This document shows positions 9,887 through 19,467 of a stretch of 64,000 bases of DNA, piece by piece. Made by a program: the position numbers and the translations under genes. How positions within the stretch are numbered: the first letter of the stretch is position 1; each line of letters starts with the position of its first letter. The DNA comes from Desulfobacteraceae bacterium (lineage in GTDB: Bacteria > Desulfobacterota > Desulfobacteria > Desulfobacterales > Desulfosalsimonadaceae), in NCBI GenBank assembly GCA_011390465.1, contig JAABSH010000001.1:1-64000 (forward strand), read 5' to 3'. The notes beneath the pieces were generated by a model that searched no databases, was not told the origin of the DNA, and worked only from the letters and a program-made list of their open reading frames with translations.

Positions 9887-10810
9887 CTACCTGCCGCCGG
9901 CATCCGGTTGATACAAATACCCGCCGCCAAGGTTATCGCTCATCAGCCCGGCTTCTTTTTCCGCCACCAGGGCCGTAAGCTGCTGCGCCACAGCATCCAC
10001 CAGGTATTTTATAAACGGCAGCTGTTTTTCAGGCGGATACACGGTTGTGATCTCTCCGGTTATCCCGCCCAGACGGCCGGCCCATTCCACGGCATCTTCA
10101 AAATTTCCCAGACGGTCAATTAAATTCAGATCCTTTGCGGTTTCCCCGGTAAAAATCCGGCCGTCTGCTATTTCCCGCACCGTTTCCACCGGCAGGTGGC
10201 GGGTTTGGGCCACATCCCCGATAAACTGGCGGTGAACGGTATCGGAAAATTTCTGAAGAATCTGTCTTTCTTTTTCCGTCATTTCCCGGACCGGCGATGC
10301 AATATCCTTGTATTCCCCGCTTTTCACCACCACCTGCCGAAGCCCGATTTTCTGAAACAGGGTTTCAAAATTCGTGTATCCCAGAATCACCCCGATGCTG
10401 CCGGTAATGGTACCGGGACTGGCCACAATACCATCTGCCGCAGCGGCAATGTAATATCCCCCGGAAGCGGCAATGGCCCCAAGAGAGGCAATAACGTTTT
10501 TCTGCTCCCGGGTTTTCCGGATTTCCTGAAATATTTCCTGGGAGGGTCCGACGCCGCCGCCCGGGGAATCAATGCGGACCACAATGGATTTTACAGCGCT
10601 GTTTTTCCGGAAATTTCTGATCTGCTCCAGAACCTGCCGGGAATCGGCGATAACACCGGTGATTTCAATCACTCCCACTTTCTGGCCAAATCCCAGATCC
10701 GACCGGTTCGAAGAAAAAATATCCAGCAGCGATAAAATCACCATGCTGCCCGTTACAATAGCGGTAAAAATCAGCAAAAAGAAAAGATAGGGATGTCGCC
10801 TGGAAAACAT
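9887..10810 (-). CDS. sppA: Signal peptide peptidase SppA, S49 family
   Basis: This membrane-anchored serine protease degrades cleaved signal peptides. At 307 residues it is the short, single-domain form. A membrane segment spans residues 9-29. The Ser nucleophile is in the IAASGGYYIA motif and the general-base Lys is in the GEYKDIASPVREM segment, together making the Ser/Lys dyad known for the family. The gene follows rpsA on the same strand. A strong hairpin with a T tract lies just upstream of its ribosome binding site, so readthrough from rpsA may be limited. Confidence 0.92.
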   Translation of the reverse strand: MFSRRHPYLFFLLIFTAIVTGSMVILSLLDIFSSNRSDLGFGQKVGVIEITGVIADSRQVLEQIRNFRKNSAVKSIVVRIDSPGGGVGPSQEIFQEIRKTREQKNVIASLGAIAASGGYYIAAAADGIVASPGTITGSIGVILGYTNFETLFQKIGLRQVVVKSGEYKDIASPVREMTEKERQILQKFSDTVHRQFIGDVAQTRHLPVETVREIADGRIFTGETAKDLNLIDRLGNFEDAVEWAGRLGGITGEITTVYPPEKQLPFIKYLVDAVAQQLTALVAEKEAGLMSDNLGGGYLYQPDAGGR

Positions 10811-10832
10811 GGGAAATGTCCTTTAAAAAGAG

Positions 10833-10864
10833 ATAGGGATGAGACAAAACTGTCCCATCCCTAT
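10833..10864 (-). terminator. Terminator-like hairpin between rpsA and sppA
   Basis: On the minus strand ATAGGGATGGGACA pairs with TGTCTCATCCCTAT (14 bp including one G-U) around a short loop and is followed by CTCTTTTT. The sppA Shine-Dalgarno AAAGGA begins right after the T tract. It probably ends most rpsA transcripts. A third copy of the CATCCCTAT arm occurs within the first codons of sppA (10787-10795), which would allow an alternative pairing. Confidence 0.65.
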
Positions 10865-10983
10865 TTAACCCGTATCCGGCAAAACACCGGCAAATTGAAT
10901 GCAAGCATCGAAACTCAATTGAAACTCAACATCCATTCATGCCGATATCATGCCACCGTTGGCCTAGTCAAAAACAGAAGCGG

Positions 10984-12894
10984 TTATTCCGCATCCTCCT
11001 GATCCGGGGTTTCCCCGGAGTCTGCGGAAGGTTCTGCGGATACTGCTTCCTTTTCCCCGGCTTCACTGGCCGCCGCTTTTTCCGCTTCTGCCTGCCGTGC
11101 CTGATCGTTTAGCTTTTCCTGAAGGTTTTCTTTCAGGATGGCGCCGAAACTGGACGGCGCGGGCTGGGATTTGTTCACATATTCTTCGAGCATGGACTGG
11201 TCATCTTCGTCATTGCCCAGCCGTTTCACCGACAACCCGATCCGGCGGTCTTCGGTATTGATGTTCATGACTTTGGCGGACAAAGTGTCCCCGACCTCAT
11301 ACTGGCCCACCGGAGTCTTGATCTTTTCCTTGCTGATCTCGGACACATGCACCAGACCTTCAATGCCTTCTTCCAGTTCCACAAAAATACCAAAATCCGT
11401 GATATTGGTAATGGTCCCGTTGATCTCAGTACCGGTGGGGTAACGTTCCGCCACGGTCTTCCAGGGATCATCCTCCAGCTGCTTGATGCCCAGGGAAAAC
11501 CGTTCATTGGATTTGTCAATATCCAGCACTTTGGCCTGAACCACATCCCCTTTCTGATACAGCTCGGAGGGGTGCTTAATCCGCTTGATCCAGGAAATAT
11601 CCGAAATATGCACCAGGCCGTCGATATCATCGTCAATACCGATAAAAATACCGAAATCCGTGATGTTTTTAATTTTGCCTTCAATGGTGGAACCAATGGG
11701 ATATTTCTCACTGATCATTTCCCAGGGATTGGGGGTAATCTGCTTCATGCCCAGAGAAATGCGCCGGCTTTCCGGACGGATATCCAGCACGATCGCCTCA
11801 ACGATTTCGCCGGCGGAAACGACTTTTGAAGGATGACGCACTTTTCGGGTCCAGGACATTTCAGACACATGAATCAGGCCTTCAATCCCTTCTTCCACTT
11901 CCACAAATGCGCCGTAATCCGTAAGGCTGACCACTTTGCCGTTAACCCGGGTGCCCACGGGATATTTTTCCGCTGCCGTGGTCCAGGGATCCGGCACCAG
12001 CTGCTTCATGCCCAGGGAAACCCGTTCATTTTCCCGGTCAAAAGACAGAACCTTCACATTGATGGTATCGCCGATATTGTAAAGTTCGGACGGATGTTTC
12101 ACCCGTCCCCAGGAAATATCCGTGATGTGCAGCAGGCCGTCCACGCCGCCAAGATCCACAAAAATACCATATTCCGTAATATTTTTAACCACGCCTTCCA
12201 TCACGCTGCCTTCTTCAATGGAAGCCAGGGTGGCGGCCCGTTTGGATTCTCTTTCGGCTTCCAGAATGGCCCGCCGGGAAAGCACAATATTGTTTCTTTT
12301 GCGATTGAATTTTAAAATTTTAAAATCAAAGGACTTGCCCACCATTTCATCCAGATTGCGAATGGGACGCAAATCCGCCTGAGAGCCGGGCAAAAACGCC
12401 TGAACGCCGACATCCACGGAAAAACCGCCCTTGACACGGTTGGTCACCACCCCTTCCACGGTGCCGTCCGCCTCATGAATGTCTTTGATGGCTTCCCATA
12501 CCTTAACTTTGGCGGCTTTCTCCTTTGACAGGATGACCCGCTCTTCGTCTTCATCCCAGACTTCAATCATGACCTCAACCTGATCATTGAGGTTCACATC
12601 CACTTTCCCGTTTTCATCTTTAAATTCATGAATGGGAATCTGACCTTCTGATTTGTAGCCGACATCCACCAGAACATGATCTCTGTCCACAGAAATAATG
12701 GTGCCGATAACCACCTCTCCTTCTTCAAACTGCTTGAGGCTTTCTTCATACATGGCCATCAAGTCTTCCATGCTTTGATCGGAATCGTCGTCCGCTGCCA
12801 GTGTTTTTGCTGTCACCTGCGTGGCTTCTTCCATCTCCGCATCTGCCGGGGTCTGCACTTCTTCAGAATTGTTTACAAAATTTTCCATTAACAT
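10984..12894 (-). CDS. rpsA: 30S ribosomal protein S1
   Basis: S1 binds mRNA on the small ribosomal subunit and helps initiate translation of structured or weak-SD messages. The 636-residue protein has six S1/OB repeats; the last four are near-identical in motif form (for example DYGAFVEVEEGIEGLIHVSEMSW). After the last repeat comes a C-terminal Ala/Glu/Ser-rich acidic tail of roughly 70 residues, making it longer than the E. coli protein. An acidic N-terminal extension of about 50 residues precedes the first repeat. It lies downstream of cmk, the common bacterial order. Confidence 0.96.
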   Translation of the reverse strand: MLMENFVNNSEEVQTPADAEMEEATQVTAKTLAADDDSDQSMEDLMAMYEESLKQFEEGEVVIGTIISVDRDHVLVDVGYKSEGQIPIHEFKDENGKVDVNLNDQVEVMIEVWDEDEERVILSKEKAAKVKVWEAIKDIHEADGTVEGVVTNRVKGGFSVDVGVQAFLPGSQADLRPIRNLDEMVGKSFDFKILKFNRKRNNIVLSRRAILEAERESKRAATLASIEEGSVMEGVVKNITEYGIFVDLGGVDGLLHITDISWGRVKHPSELYNIGDTINVKVLSFDRENERVSLGMKQLVPDPWTTAAEKYPVGTRVNGKVVSLTDYGAFVEVEEGIEGLIHVSEMSWTRKVRHPSKVVSAGEIVEAIVLDIRPESRRISLGMKQITPNPWEMISEKYPIGSTIEGKIKNITDFGIFIGIDDDIDGLVHISDISWIKRIKHPSELYQKGDVVQAKVLDIDKSNERFSLGIKQLEDDPWKTVAERYPTGTEINGTITNITDFGIFVELEEGIEGLVHVSEISKEKIKTPVGQYEVGDTLSAKVMNINTEDRRIGLSVKRLGNDEDDQSMLEEYVNKSQPAPSSFGAILKENLQEKLNDQARQAEAEKAAASEAGEKEAVSAEPSADSGETPDQEDAE

Positions 12895-13057
12895 TTTTCT
12901 CCTTTAGCCGATTTTTTTTATACTGACCGGCATTGGTTTCCAATCAGTATAACCAAATTTAAATAGCAGACCTTTTTTTTAAAAACAAGATATAATTTCG
13001 ACGGCTTTGTAAAATTACGAAAAAGCAGGGCAGCAGGGAGGGGTTAATTTTTTCCTG

Positions 13058-13735
13058 TTATTTTTTTTGTAATTTTTTTTGGACATGCCCCATCATCTGA
13101 TCAATAACCGCATCAACACCATAGCGGGTGGAATCAATCAAAAAGGCATCATCCGCGGGTTTTAAGGGGGCAACCGCGCGGGTGGCATCGCTGGTATCCC
13201 GCTGCTGCATCTCTTTTTCCACGTCCGCGTATGCCTGAGGGATATTTTTTGCTTCCAGCTCGCGGCAGCGGCGGGCGGCCCGGGTTTTTATGTCCGCGGT
13301 CAGAAAAAATTTTACATCTGCTTCCGGAAAAACCACCGTGCCCATGTCCCGGCCTTCAAACACGGCCGCTTTTTCCGCCCCCAGCCTGCGCTGAATTCCC
13401 ATCAGCGCTTCGCGCACCACCGGGCGGGCGGATACGGCAGACGCCATCAGGGACATCTCCGGCGTGCGGATGGCCTCTGAAATGTCTGTTTTCCCGGAAA
13501 AAAGGCTTACGCCCCCATCATGACGGACAAATTTAAAATCCAGTCCCTGACACAAATCGGCAAGGGCCGGGTCATCATCCGGGACAATGCCTTTTCTGGC
13601 CGCCTCAAACGCCACGCCCCGGTAAAGGGCCCCCGTGTCAATATATCGGTATCCCAGCCGATCCGCCAGGGTCCGGCTGACCGTTGTTTTTCCGGCCCCG
13701 GCCGGACCGTCAATGGTAATGACCAGTTTTTGCAT
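13058..13735 (-). CDS. cmk: Cytidylate kinase
   Basis: This enzyme phosphorylates CMP and dCMP with ATP. The start chosen here (MQKLVITIDG) is five codons inside the longest frame because AAGGGTG lies about 6 nt upstream of it and the family normally begins right before the P-loop. That gives 225 residues. The P-loop GPAGAGKTT is near the N-terminus, and RYIDTGALYR, the nucleotide-specificity segment, and EGRDMGTVVFP are present. It sits between hisC (9 nt upstream of the longer frame) and rpsA. Confidence 0.95.
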   Translation of the reverse strand: MQKLVITIDGPAGAGKTTVSRTLADRLGYRYIDTGALYRGVAFEAARKGIVPDDDPALADLCQGLDFKFVRHDGGVSLFSGKTDISEAIRTPEMSLMASAVSARPVVREALMGIQRRLGAEKAAVFEGRDMGTVVFPEADVKFFLTADIKTRAARRCRELEAKNIPQAYADVEKEMQQRDTSDATRAVAPLKPADDAFLIDSTRYGVDAVIDQMMGHVQKKLQKK

Positions 13736-13759
13736 CAATTCACCCTTCAATTCGATTTT

Positions 13760-14848
13760 TTACACCACCACATCCGCCAGTGCATCAAGAAACCGTTTAT
13801 TTTCCCTGCGAATGCCCACATTCACCCGGATATACGAGGGATACCCATAAGAAACCATTGACCGGACAATCACGCCTTTTTGCAGCATCTGTTCAAACAC
13901 TTCATCAGCATCTTTTTTCACATCAATGAGAAAAAAATTGGACTGGGTGGGAAAACAATCCACTCCCATGGCTTTCAACCGATCCTGAAGAAATGCCAGC
14001 TCGGCGTGAACCAGGGTGCGGGTCTGATCCAAAAAATCATCATCCTCCAGGGCCGCCGCCGCCCCGGCCTGGGCCAGCAGGTTGGTGTTAAACGGTTCCC
14101 TGACCCGGTTGCACATGGCCGCCATGGCCGCCGGCATGATGCCGTAGCCAATGCGAATGCCCGCAAGACCGTAAGCCTTGGAAAAGGTTCTCAGCACAAC
14201 AACAGGCCGGTCTTCGGCAATCTGCGTCAGACCGTCTAAACAATCCGGGGCCGTGGCAAACTCAACGTACGCCTCATCAAGCACCACCACGATCTCCGGG
14301 GGCAGGTTCTGAAAAAATTCATTAAAAGCATCCGTGGTAATATAACTGCCGGTGGGGTTGTTGGGATTGGTGATAAATATCATGCGCGTCCGATCCGTGA
14401 CCGCAGCCGCCATGGCCGCCAGATCAATCTCCAGATGCCTCAGCGGCACAAATACCGGCACGGCATTTACGGTGTTAACATAAATTTCGTACATGAGAAA
14501 CGACGGATCCGTCATAATTGCCTCGTCTCCCGGCGACAGATAAACCCGGGTCAGCATGCCGATCACATCATCAGATCCGTTGCCAAGCACAATGCGCTGT
14601 TTCGGCATGGCCAGTTTGTCAGAAAGCTTTGACACCAGGCCATACCCGCTGCCGTCCGGATACCGGTGCAGATTTCCCATTGCCGCCTGCATGGCAGCCA
14701 CTGCTTTCGGAGACGGGCCCAGAGGATTTTCATTGGACGCCAGCTTGATGGAATCTTTGATGCCGTATTCCCGTTCCAGTTCCTCAATGGGCTTGCCGGG
14801 TTTATACGGCTTTAAACGCAATATGTTTTCCGCAATTTTCAGTTTCAT
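13760..14848 (-). CDS. hisC: Histidinol-phosphate aminotransferase
   Basis: This PLP enzyme transaminates imidazole-acetol phosphate to L-histidinol phosphate; close relatives also act on aromatic 2-oxo acids. The 362 residues are typical. ASNENPLGPS is near residues 37-46, the ITNPNNPTGS motif near 160, and the PLP lysine is in RTFSKAYGLAGIRIGYG. Two other histidine genes in the window, hisD (47.4 kb) and a PHP-type histidinol phosphatase (59.6 kb), are unlinked, so the pathway is scattered rather than in one operon. Confidence 0.93.
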   Translation of the reverse strand: MKLKIAENILRLKPYKPGKPIEELEREYGIKDSIKLASNENPLGPSPKAVAAMQAAMGNLHRYPDGSGYGLVSKLSDKLAMPKQRIVLGNGSDDVIGMLTRVYLSPGDEAIMTDPSFLMYEIYVNTVNAVPVFVPLRHLEIDLAAMAAAVTDRTRMIFITNPNNPTGSYITTDAFNEFFQNLPPEIVVVLDEAYVEFATAPDCLDGLTQIAEDRPVVVLRTFSKAYGLAGIRIGYGIMPAAMAAMCNRVREPFNTNLLAQAGAAAALEDDDFLDQTRTLVHAELAFLQDRLKAMGVDCFPTQSNFFLIDVKKDADEVFEQMLQKGVIVRSMVSYGYPSYIRVNVGIRRENKRFLDALADVVV

Positions 14849-15019
14849 TCTTTTTTTCCAAAACCTTTATTTTTGGGTTAATTCATTGCAATTTGGGGTA
14901 CAATCAGAGATCGCATGCATATTATCCCTTCACAAAAATTCCGGTTCTCCGTGAGGACCCGGAATTTAAGGTTTCCAGCACCTTATCGCGACGGCTGAAG
15001 AAGGCCGCCAGAGAGCAAC

Positions 15020-15988
15020 TCACGACGCGGCGCCAGTTGGCCGCGTTTTCCAGCGCCGGTGCACCCAGAACCACTGTTCCGGATACCGGCGAATCATTTC
15101 TTCCAGCACCTGGTTATATTGCCGGGTGTTGGCTGCCACATCCGCAGCCCGATCCCCGGTCCGGATCAGGGGTATTTCAGGGCCGATAGTTACCACAAAC
15201 CGGCCTCCTTCCCTGATCAAAAAGATGGGCACCACCGGGGCTTCCGTATAAAGGGCGATCAGGGCCAGCCCGGCATTGGTGCTGGCGGGTTTGCCAAAAA
15301 AATCCACAAACACCCCGGCCCGGGCACTGGCGTTCTGATCCAGCAGGATACCGATGAGTTCTTTTTTCCTCAGCCCGCTTAATATCGGGCGCATGGCGGT
15401 TTTTTTGGCATACATCCGGGCCCCGAAACGGCTCCGCAGATCCTTAAAAAACCTATCCAGGGGTTTAAAATCCATGGGGCGGTAAATGGCGCTGATGGGG
15501 TAGCCGAGGATGGCCACGCACATGACAAGCAGTTCCCAGTTTCCCATGTGACCGGTTAAAACCAGCACGCCGCGGCCTTTTTTATGGGCGGCCCGGAGAT
15601 GGGAAAGCCCCGAAACCCGGAAATTTTTCAAAAAATCCGTCTCCCGGAAATGCAGCATCCGGCCGATTTCAAAAACCACAAGCACCAAATGGCAAAAAAC
15701 CCGGCGGGCCAGGATCCGGATGGCGGCAGGACTTTTTTCACGCCCAAACACATGGCGCAAATTTTCAATGGCCACCTCCCGGTGCCGCCGGTCCGTCATA
15801 AACCACACCCGTCCCAGCCACCCGGCCATTTTCTCCACGGTTTCAGGGGGAATGCGGCCAATCAGAAAAAAAACCATTGTTATAATTCTATATATTGCTG
15901 TCTCCACCCGCAGCAGCCCTTTTTGGCCGGTTATTTCACACGGCCTTTTTATATGGTCGTTCACAGGATTATCCGGCCCGGTCTCCAC
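15020..15988 (-). CDS. Lysophospholipid acyltransferase of the LpxL/HtrB family
   Basis: This inner-membrane enzyme of lipid A assembly transfers a secondary acyl chain to a lipid A precursor. The 322-residue protein has an N-terminal hydrophobic anchor (TAIYRIITMVFFLIG), the HxxxxE catalytic box in TGHMGNWE, the DQNA segment, and the conserved C-terminal WFWVHRRWKTRP motif. The first roughly 25 residues before the anchor look nonconserved, so the true start may lie further in. The acyl chain and acceptor cannot be told from sequence. Confidence 0.9.
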   Translation of the reverse strand: METGPDNPVNDHIKRPCEITGQKGLLRVETAIYRIITMVFFLIGRIPPETVEKMAGWLGRVWFMTDRRHREVAIENLRHVFGREKSPAAIRILARRVFCHLVLVVFEIGRMLHFRETDFLKNFRVSGLSHLRAAHKKGRGVLVLTGHMGNWELLVMCVAILGYPISAIYRPMDFKPLDRFFKDLRSRFGARMYAKKTAMRPILSGLRKKELIGILLDQNASARAGVFVDFFGKPASTNAGLALIALYTEAPVVPIFLIREGGRFVVTIGPEIPLIRTGDRAADVAANTRQYNQVLEEMIRRYPEQWFWVHRRWKTRPTGAAS

Positions 15989-16122
15989 CGACCCGATCCG
16001 GGACTAAAAAGTCAGCGGTTATCACAGTCTTTTTGTTTCCGCAATGAAGAACCATTTTCCCGATAGCCCGGCCCTGCCTGAAACACACGGCCACTTTAAA
16101 CCGCCCCTCTCTTTAAAAAATG

Positions 16123-16151
16123 TTGACATTAAATGCCGGATCAATTACTTG
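16123..16151 (+). promoter_or_regulatory. Candidate sigma-70 promoter of the HdrD-like selenoprotein gene
   Basis: A perfect TTGACA (16123-16128) is followed after 17 nt by TACTTG. A further AT-rich segment lies downstream, about 90 nt before the start codon. The -35 is convincing and the -10 is weak. Confidence 0.4.
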
Positions 16152-16240
16152 TTTTAAAAACATATACTCATAATATATATTTTTAAGCAACTTACAGCAT
16201 TTTATCAATAAAAGAAATTCAGAACGGAGGGTTTTATCGC

Positions 16241-17560
16241 ATGACTGAACAAACGATTAAACTCGGAGGAAAGAAAAAAAGCACCTTCATGGACAAGGTG
16301 AAAGAAATTCTTCCGGAAGGCGGAAACCTTAATCTGTGCCTGACCTGCGGCGCCTGTTCATCCGGGTGTCCGGCCACGGGACTTGAAAATATGGACCCGC
16401 GCAAATTTCTCCGCATGGCAGCCCTGGGAATGGACGAAGAAATTACCAGTACCCCCTGGGTCTGGATGTGCAGCATGTGCCAGCGCTGCATCTATGTATG
16501 CCCCATGAAAATTGATATTCCTCAGCTGGTTTATAACGCCCGGGCCTCCTGGCCAAGAGAAGACCGGCCCAAAGGCATTATGGGATCCTGCGACATGGCC
16601 CTGCGGAATGACAGCGGCAGCGCCATGGGCACTTCTCCGGACGATTTTACCTTTGTGGTGGAAGACATTCTTGAAGAATATCGTGAATCCCAGCCGGAAT
16701 TCAAGGACATGGAAGCGCCCATTGACAAGGAAGGGGCGGAATTTTTTCTGAACCAGAACTCCCGGGAGCCGGTGACGGAACCCGATGAGATGGTGCCTCT
16801 GTGGAAAATCCTCCACCTGGTCGGCGCGAACTGGACATACGGCTCCAAAGGCTGGGGCGGAGAAAACTACTGCATGTTTCTGGCGGAAGATGAATCCTGG
16901 AAACACCTGGTGCAGCTATCCACAGATCAGGCCCATGCCCTGGGGTGCAAAACCTTTCTCAACACCGAGTGAGGGCACGTGACTTTCGCAGTCCGGGCCG
17001 GACTGAAAAAATTCAACATCGAACACCAGTTTGAAGTTAAAAATATCTATGAATATTATGCCAAATGGATCCGGGAAGGCAAACTCAAGGTAAATTCCGA
17101 CTGGAACAAGGATCTCAAAATCAAATTTACCGTTCAGGATCCCTGCCAGATTGTTCGCAAAAGCTATGGCGACGCCATTGCCGAAGATTTGCGGTTTGTG
17201 GTCAAATCCATTGTGGGCGAAGAAAACTTTGTGGACATGACCCCGAACCGTTCCAACAATTACTGCTGCGGCGGCGGTGGCGGGTTTCTGCAATCCGGAT
17301 ATAAAGAAGAACGCCTGGAATACGGCCGGCTGAAAGACGAACAGATCAAAGCCACGGGGGCGGATTACTGCATTGCCGGCTGCCACAACTGCCACGCGCA
17401 GATTCATGAATTAAGTGAACATTACGGCGGCAATTACCCGGTGGTACATCTCTGGACCCTGATCTGCCTGTCCCTGGGCATTCTTGGCCCCAATGAACGG
17501 GAATACCTGGGCGATGACCTGAAAGAAGTAAACGTGTTTCATCCGGAAACTGCCATGTAA
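16241..17560 (+). CDS. HdrD/DsrK-like iron-sulfur selenoprotein (in-frame UGA at 16970)
   Basis: Read through the TGA at 16970-16972, this is one 439-residue protein with selenocysteine at 244. The frame is the same on both sides. N-terminally, Cys33/36/39/43 and Cys77/80/83/87 form two CxxCxxCxxxCP [4Fe-4S] sites. C-terminally, Cys302, the Cys342-Cys343-Gly pair and Cys381xxCys384 make a CCG domain, which in HdrB/HdrD binds a noncubane cluster. Sec sits in NTE-U-GH, where related proteins have NTECGH. A hairpin with a GGC loop follows the UGA. The ATG has GGAGG upstream and a terminator follows at 17604. No membrane segment or other subunit gene is adjacent. A role in thiol/disulfide-coupled electron transfer is inferred; the partner is unknown. 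Confidence 0.88.
16989..17005 (+). promoter_or_regulatory. Bacterial SECIS-like hairpin in the HdrD-like gene
   Basis: CAGTCCG (16989-16995) pairs perfectly with CGGACTG (16999-17005) around a GGC loop. The loop starts 24 nt after the UGA, within the distance known for bacterial SECIS elements, and its first base is G, the position recognised by SelB in the studied cases. It is inside the coding frame. Confidence 0.75.
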
Positions 17561-17603
17561 CTTAAAAATGGCGGTATGTTATCATATTTTTCCAGTTCCG
17601 AAT

Positions 17604-17641
17604 AAAACAGCCGGGCATAAAAAATCATGCCCGGCTGTTTT
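17604..17641 (+). terminator. Intrinsic terminator after the HdrD-like gene
   Basis: AAAACAGCCGGGCAT and ATGCCCGGCTGTTTT form a 15-bp perfect stem around an 8-nt A-rich loop, flanked by A and T runs. It would work on both strands and isolates the selenoprotein gene as a single transcription unit. Confidence 0.85.
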
Positions 17642-17706
17642 CAAAATGCGCTTCTTTGAACAAAACTCAAAACTTCCGGCAAAACCGCCAGAACAAAAGA
17701 GGTGCC

Positions 17707-18078
17707 ATGAGCGACATCATCATTCCCACCATAGAAGAGCTCACCCGTCGCCGGATGGCGTCTTTAACCCTTTCGGAAAAGGCCATTCTTGAACACCCCA
17801 AAGAATACCGCGAAATCAAACAATTAATCCGCCACATCATCTCCCGTCCCATTGACATCAGTGATTATTATAAAACTGCCCGAACGCTCGGCCGGCTTCT
17901 GGAAAAAATGACCGAATCCGGCGATCAATCCCTTTTCCACTACTATTATACCAATATTGACCCCACCCGGAAAGGCGAGGCCCGATATTTCAGGGCAAAC
18001 TGTCTGGATCTGGCGGATCAGTTAAACTGCATCGATGAAATGCGGCACCGCAGGCGCAACATCCGTGTGATTCATTGA
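17707..18078 (+). CDS. Hypothetical protein, 123 residues
   Basis: I do not recognise this family. The start at MSDIIIPTIEELTRRR is chosen because AAGAGGTG lies 6 nt upstream; the longer frame adds 17 poorly structured residues. The protein is soluble, charged and apparently helical, with no signal peptide, membrane segment or metal-binding motif. The C-terminus is basic (MRHRRRNIRVIH). It is followed 31 nt later by an MFS transporter gene. Codon use matches the neighbours, so it is probably real. Confidence 0.7.
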   Translation: MSDIIIPTIEELTRRRMASLTLSEKAILEHPKEYREIKQLIRHIISRPIDISDYYKTARTLGRLLEKMTESGDQSLFHYYYTNIDPTRKGEARYFRANCLDLADQLNCIDEMRHRRRNIRVIH

Positions 18079-18109
18079 CAGAAAACGGAAAACAACAACG
18101 GAACGGCCT

Positions 18110-19375
18110 GTGACAACTCAAGAGCCGCTGTCCCAACAGGAACGAAGCTGGATATTATATGATGTGGGCAATTCCGCTTTTGTTCTGGTGATGGTCACGG
18201 CAATCATGCCAATTTTTTTTAAAGATTATGCAGCCGCCGGCATGCCCGCGGCCACCACCACCGCGCACTGGGGCATGGCCAATGCCGCAGCGTCTCTGAT
18301 TCTTGCCATCCTGGCACCGATCCTGGGCACCCTTGCAGATTACCAGCATTTTAAAATCCGGTTTTTTGCTTTTTTTCTGGTGCTGGGACTTGTCCTTACC
18401 CTGATGTTGACATCTGTCGGCCAGGGGCAGTGGCTGCTGTGCCTGTGCCTCTATGTGATTGCCCGGGTGGGCTGGGCCGGTGCCAATGTCTTTTATGATG
18501 CCTTTATTGTTGACGTGGCGCCCGGAAACAGAATGGATCAAATATCCGCCAGCGGATATGCATGGGGATATATCGGCAGCGTGGTGCCGTTTCTGATGAT
18601 CATCGCCCTGATCCTGACGGCGCCATCCGGCGGGGGGCTGCCGGTTTTTCAGACAAAAATCGGTTTTGTCATTGTGGCGGTGTGGTGGCTGATCTTTTCC
18701 ATCCCCATGTTGCGCCATGTCCGGCAGCGATATTATATCCGGCCCATGGCGGCGCCGATTTTGCAAGGCTTCAGGCGGTTAAAACAGACCCTGGCGGAGA
18801 TCAAGCAATTCAAGCAGGCTTTTTTGTTTCTGCTTGCCTATTTTTTCTATATTGACGGGGTGGGCACGGTCATCACCATGTCAACCGCCTATGGCCGGGA
18901 TCTCGGATTCAGCGTTTTCATGCTGATTGCCGTTATTCTGTTCATCCAAATCATTGCGTTTCCCTTTGCCCTTGTTTACGGAAAACTGGCAAAAACCTTT
19001 ACCACAAAAACCATGCTTCAGGCCGGCATCATTATTTATGGCGTCATTACCCTGATTGCCTTTATGCTTCCGGAAATTAAATCCCTTTTTTACAAAAACC
19101 TGACATTCTGGATCATCGCCTTTCTGGTGGGATCTTCCATGGGCGGCATCCAGGCCTTGAGCCGCAGTTTTTTCGGCCGGCTGATACCAGCCGAAAAAAG
19201 TGCTGAATTTTTTGGCTTTTACAATGTTTTTGGAAAATTTGCCGCCATCACCGGCCCGTTTCTGATGGGCAGCGTTGGGGCGGTTACCGGTCATTCCCGG
19301 TGGGGGGTGTTAAGTATTCTGATCCTTTTTACGGCCGGGTTCTGGATACTGCATCACATCGGAGAAGCCTCATAG
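18110..19375 (+). CDS. MFS transporter, UMF1/Atg22-like
   Basis: This 421-residue inner-membrane protein has about 12 hydrophobic segments. The N-terminal SWILYDVGNSAFVLVMVTAI and the later GGIQALSRSFFGRLIP-type segment resemble the UMF1 family related to the yeast vacuolar effluxer Atg22. Bacterial members have no settled substrate. It begins with GTG at 18110. The DUF374 gene follows by 92 nt. Confidence 0.8.
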   Translation: MTTQEPLSQQERSWILYDVGNSAFVLVMVTAIMPIFFKDYAAAGMPAATTTAHWGMANAAASLILAILAPILGTLADYQHFKIRFFAFFLVLGLVLTLMLTSVGQGQWLLCLCLYVIARVGWAGANVFYDAFIVDVAPGNRMDQISASGYAWGYIGSVVPFLMIIALILTAPSGGGLPVFQTKIGFVIVAVWWLIFSIPMLRHVRQRYYIRPMAAPILQGFRRLKQTLAEIKQFKQAFLFLLAYFFYIDGVGTVITMSTAYGRDLGFSVFMLIAVILFIQIIAFPFALVYGKLAKTFTTKTMLQAGIIIYGVITLIAFMLPEIKSLFYKNLTFWIIAFLVGSSMGGIQALSRSFFGRLIPAEKSAEFFGFYNVFGKFAAITGPFLMGSVGAVTGHSRWGVLSILILFTAGFWILHHIGEAS

Positions 19376-19467
19376 CACAGGCGCCCGGAACAGGAGTATC
19401 CTCTTCGTTTACAACCCTGTACCCAAAAACCGCACAACCTTATAATCAACAGAATCAAAAGGAGACC

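Noticed and set aside
16970-16972. TGA as a true stop giving two adjacent genes
   Set aside because: The frame is identical on both sides, the second piece has no ribosome binding site, and the position matches a conserved Cys with a hairpin behind it.
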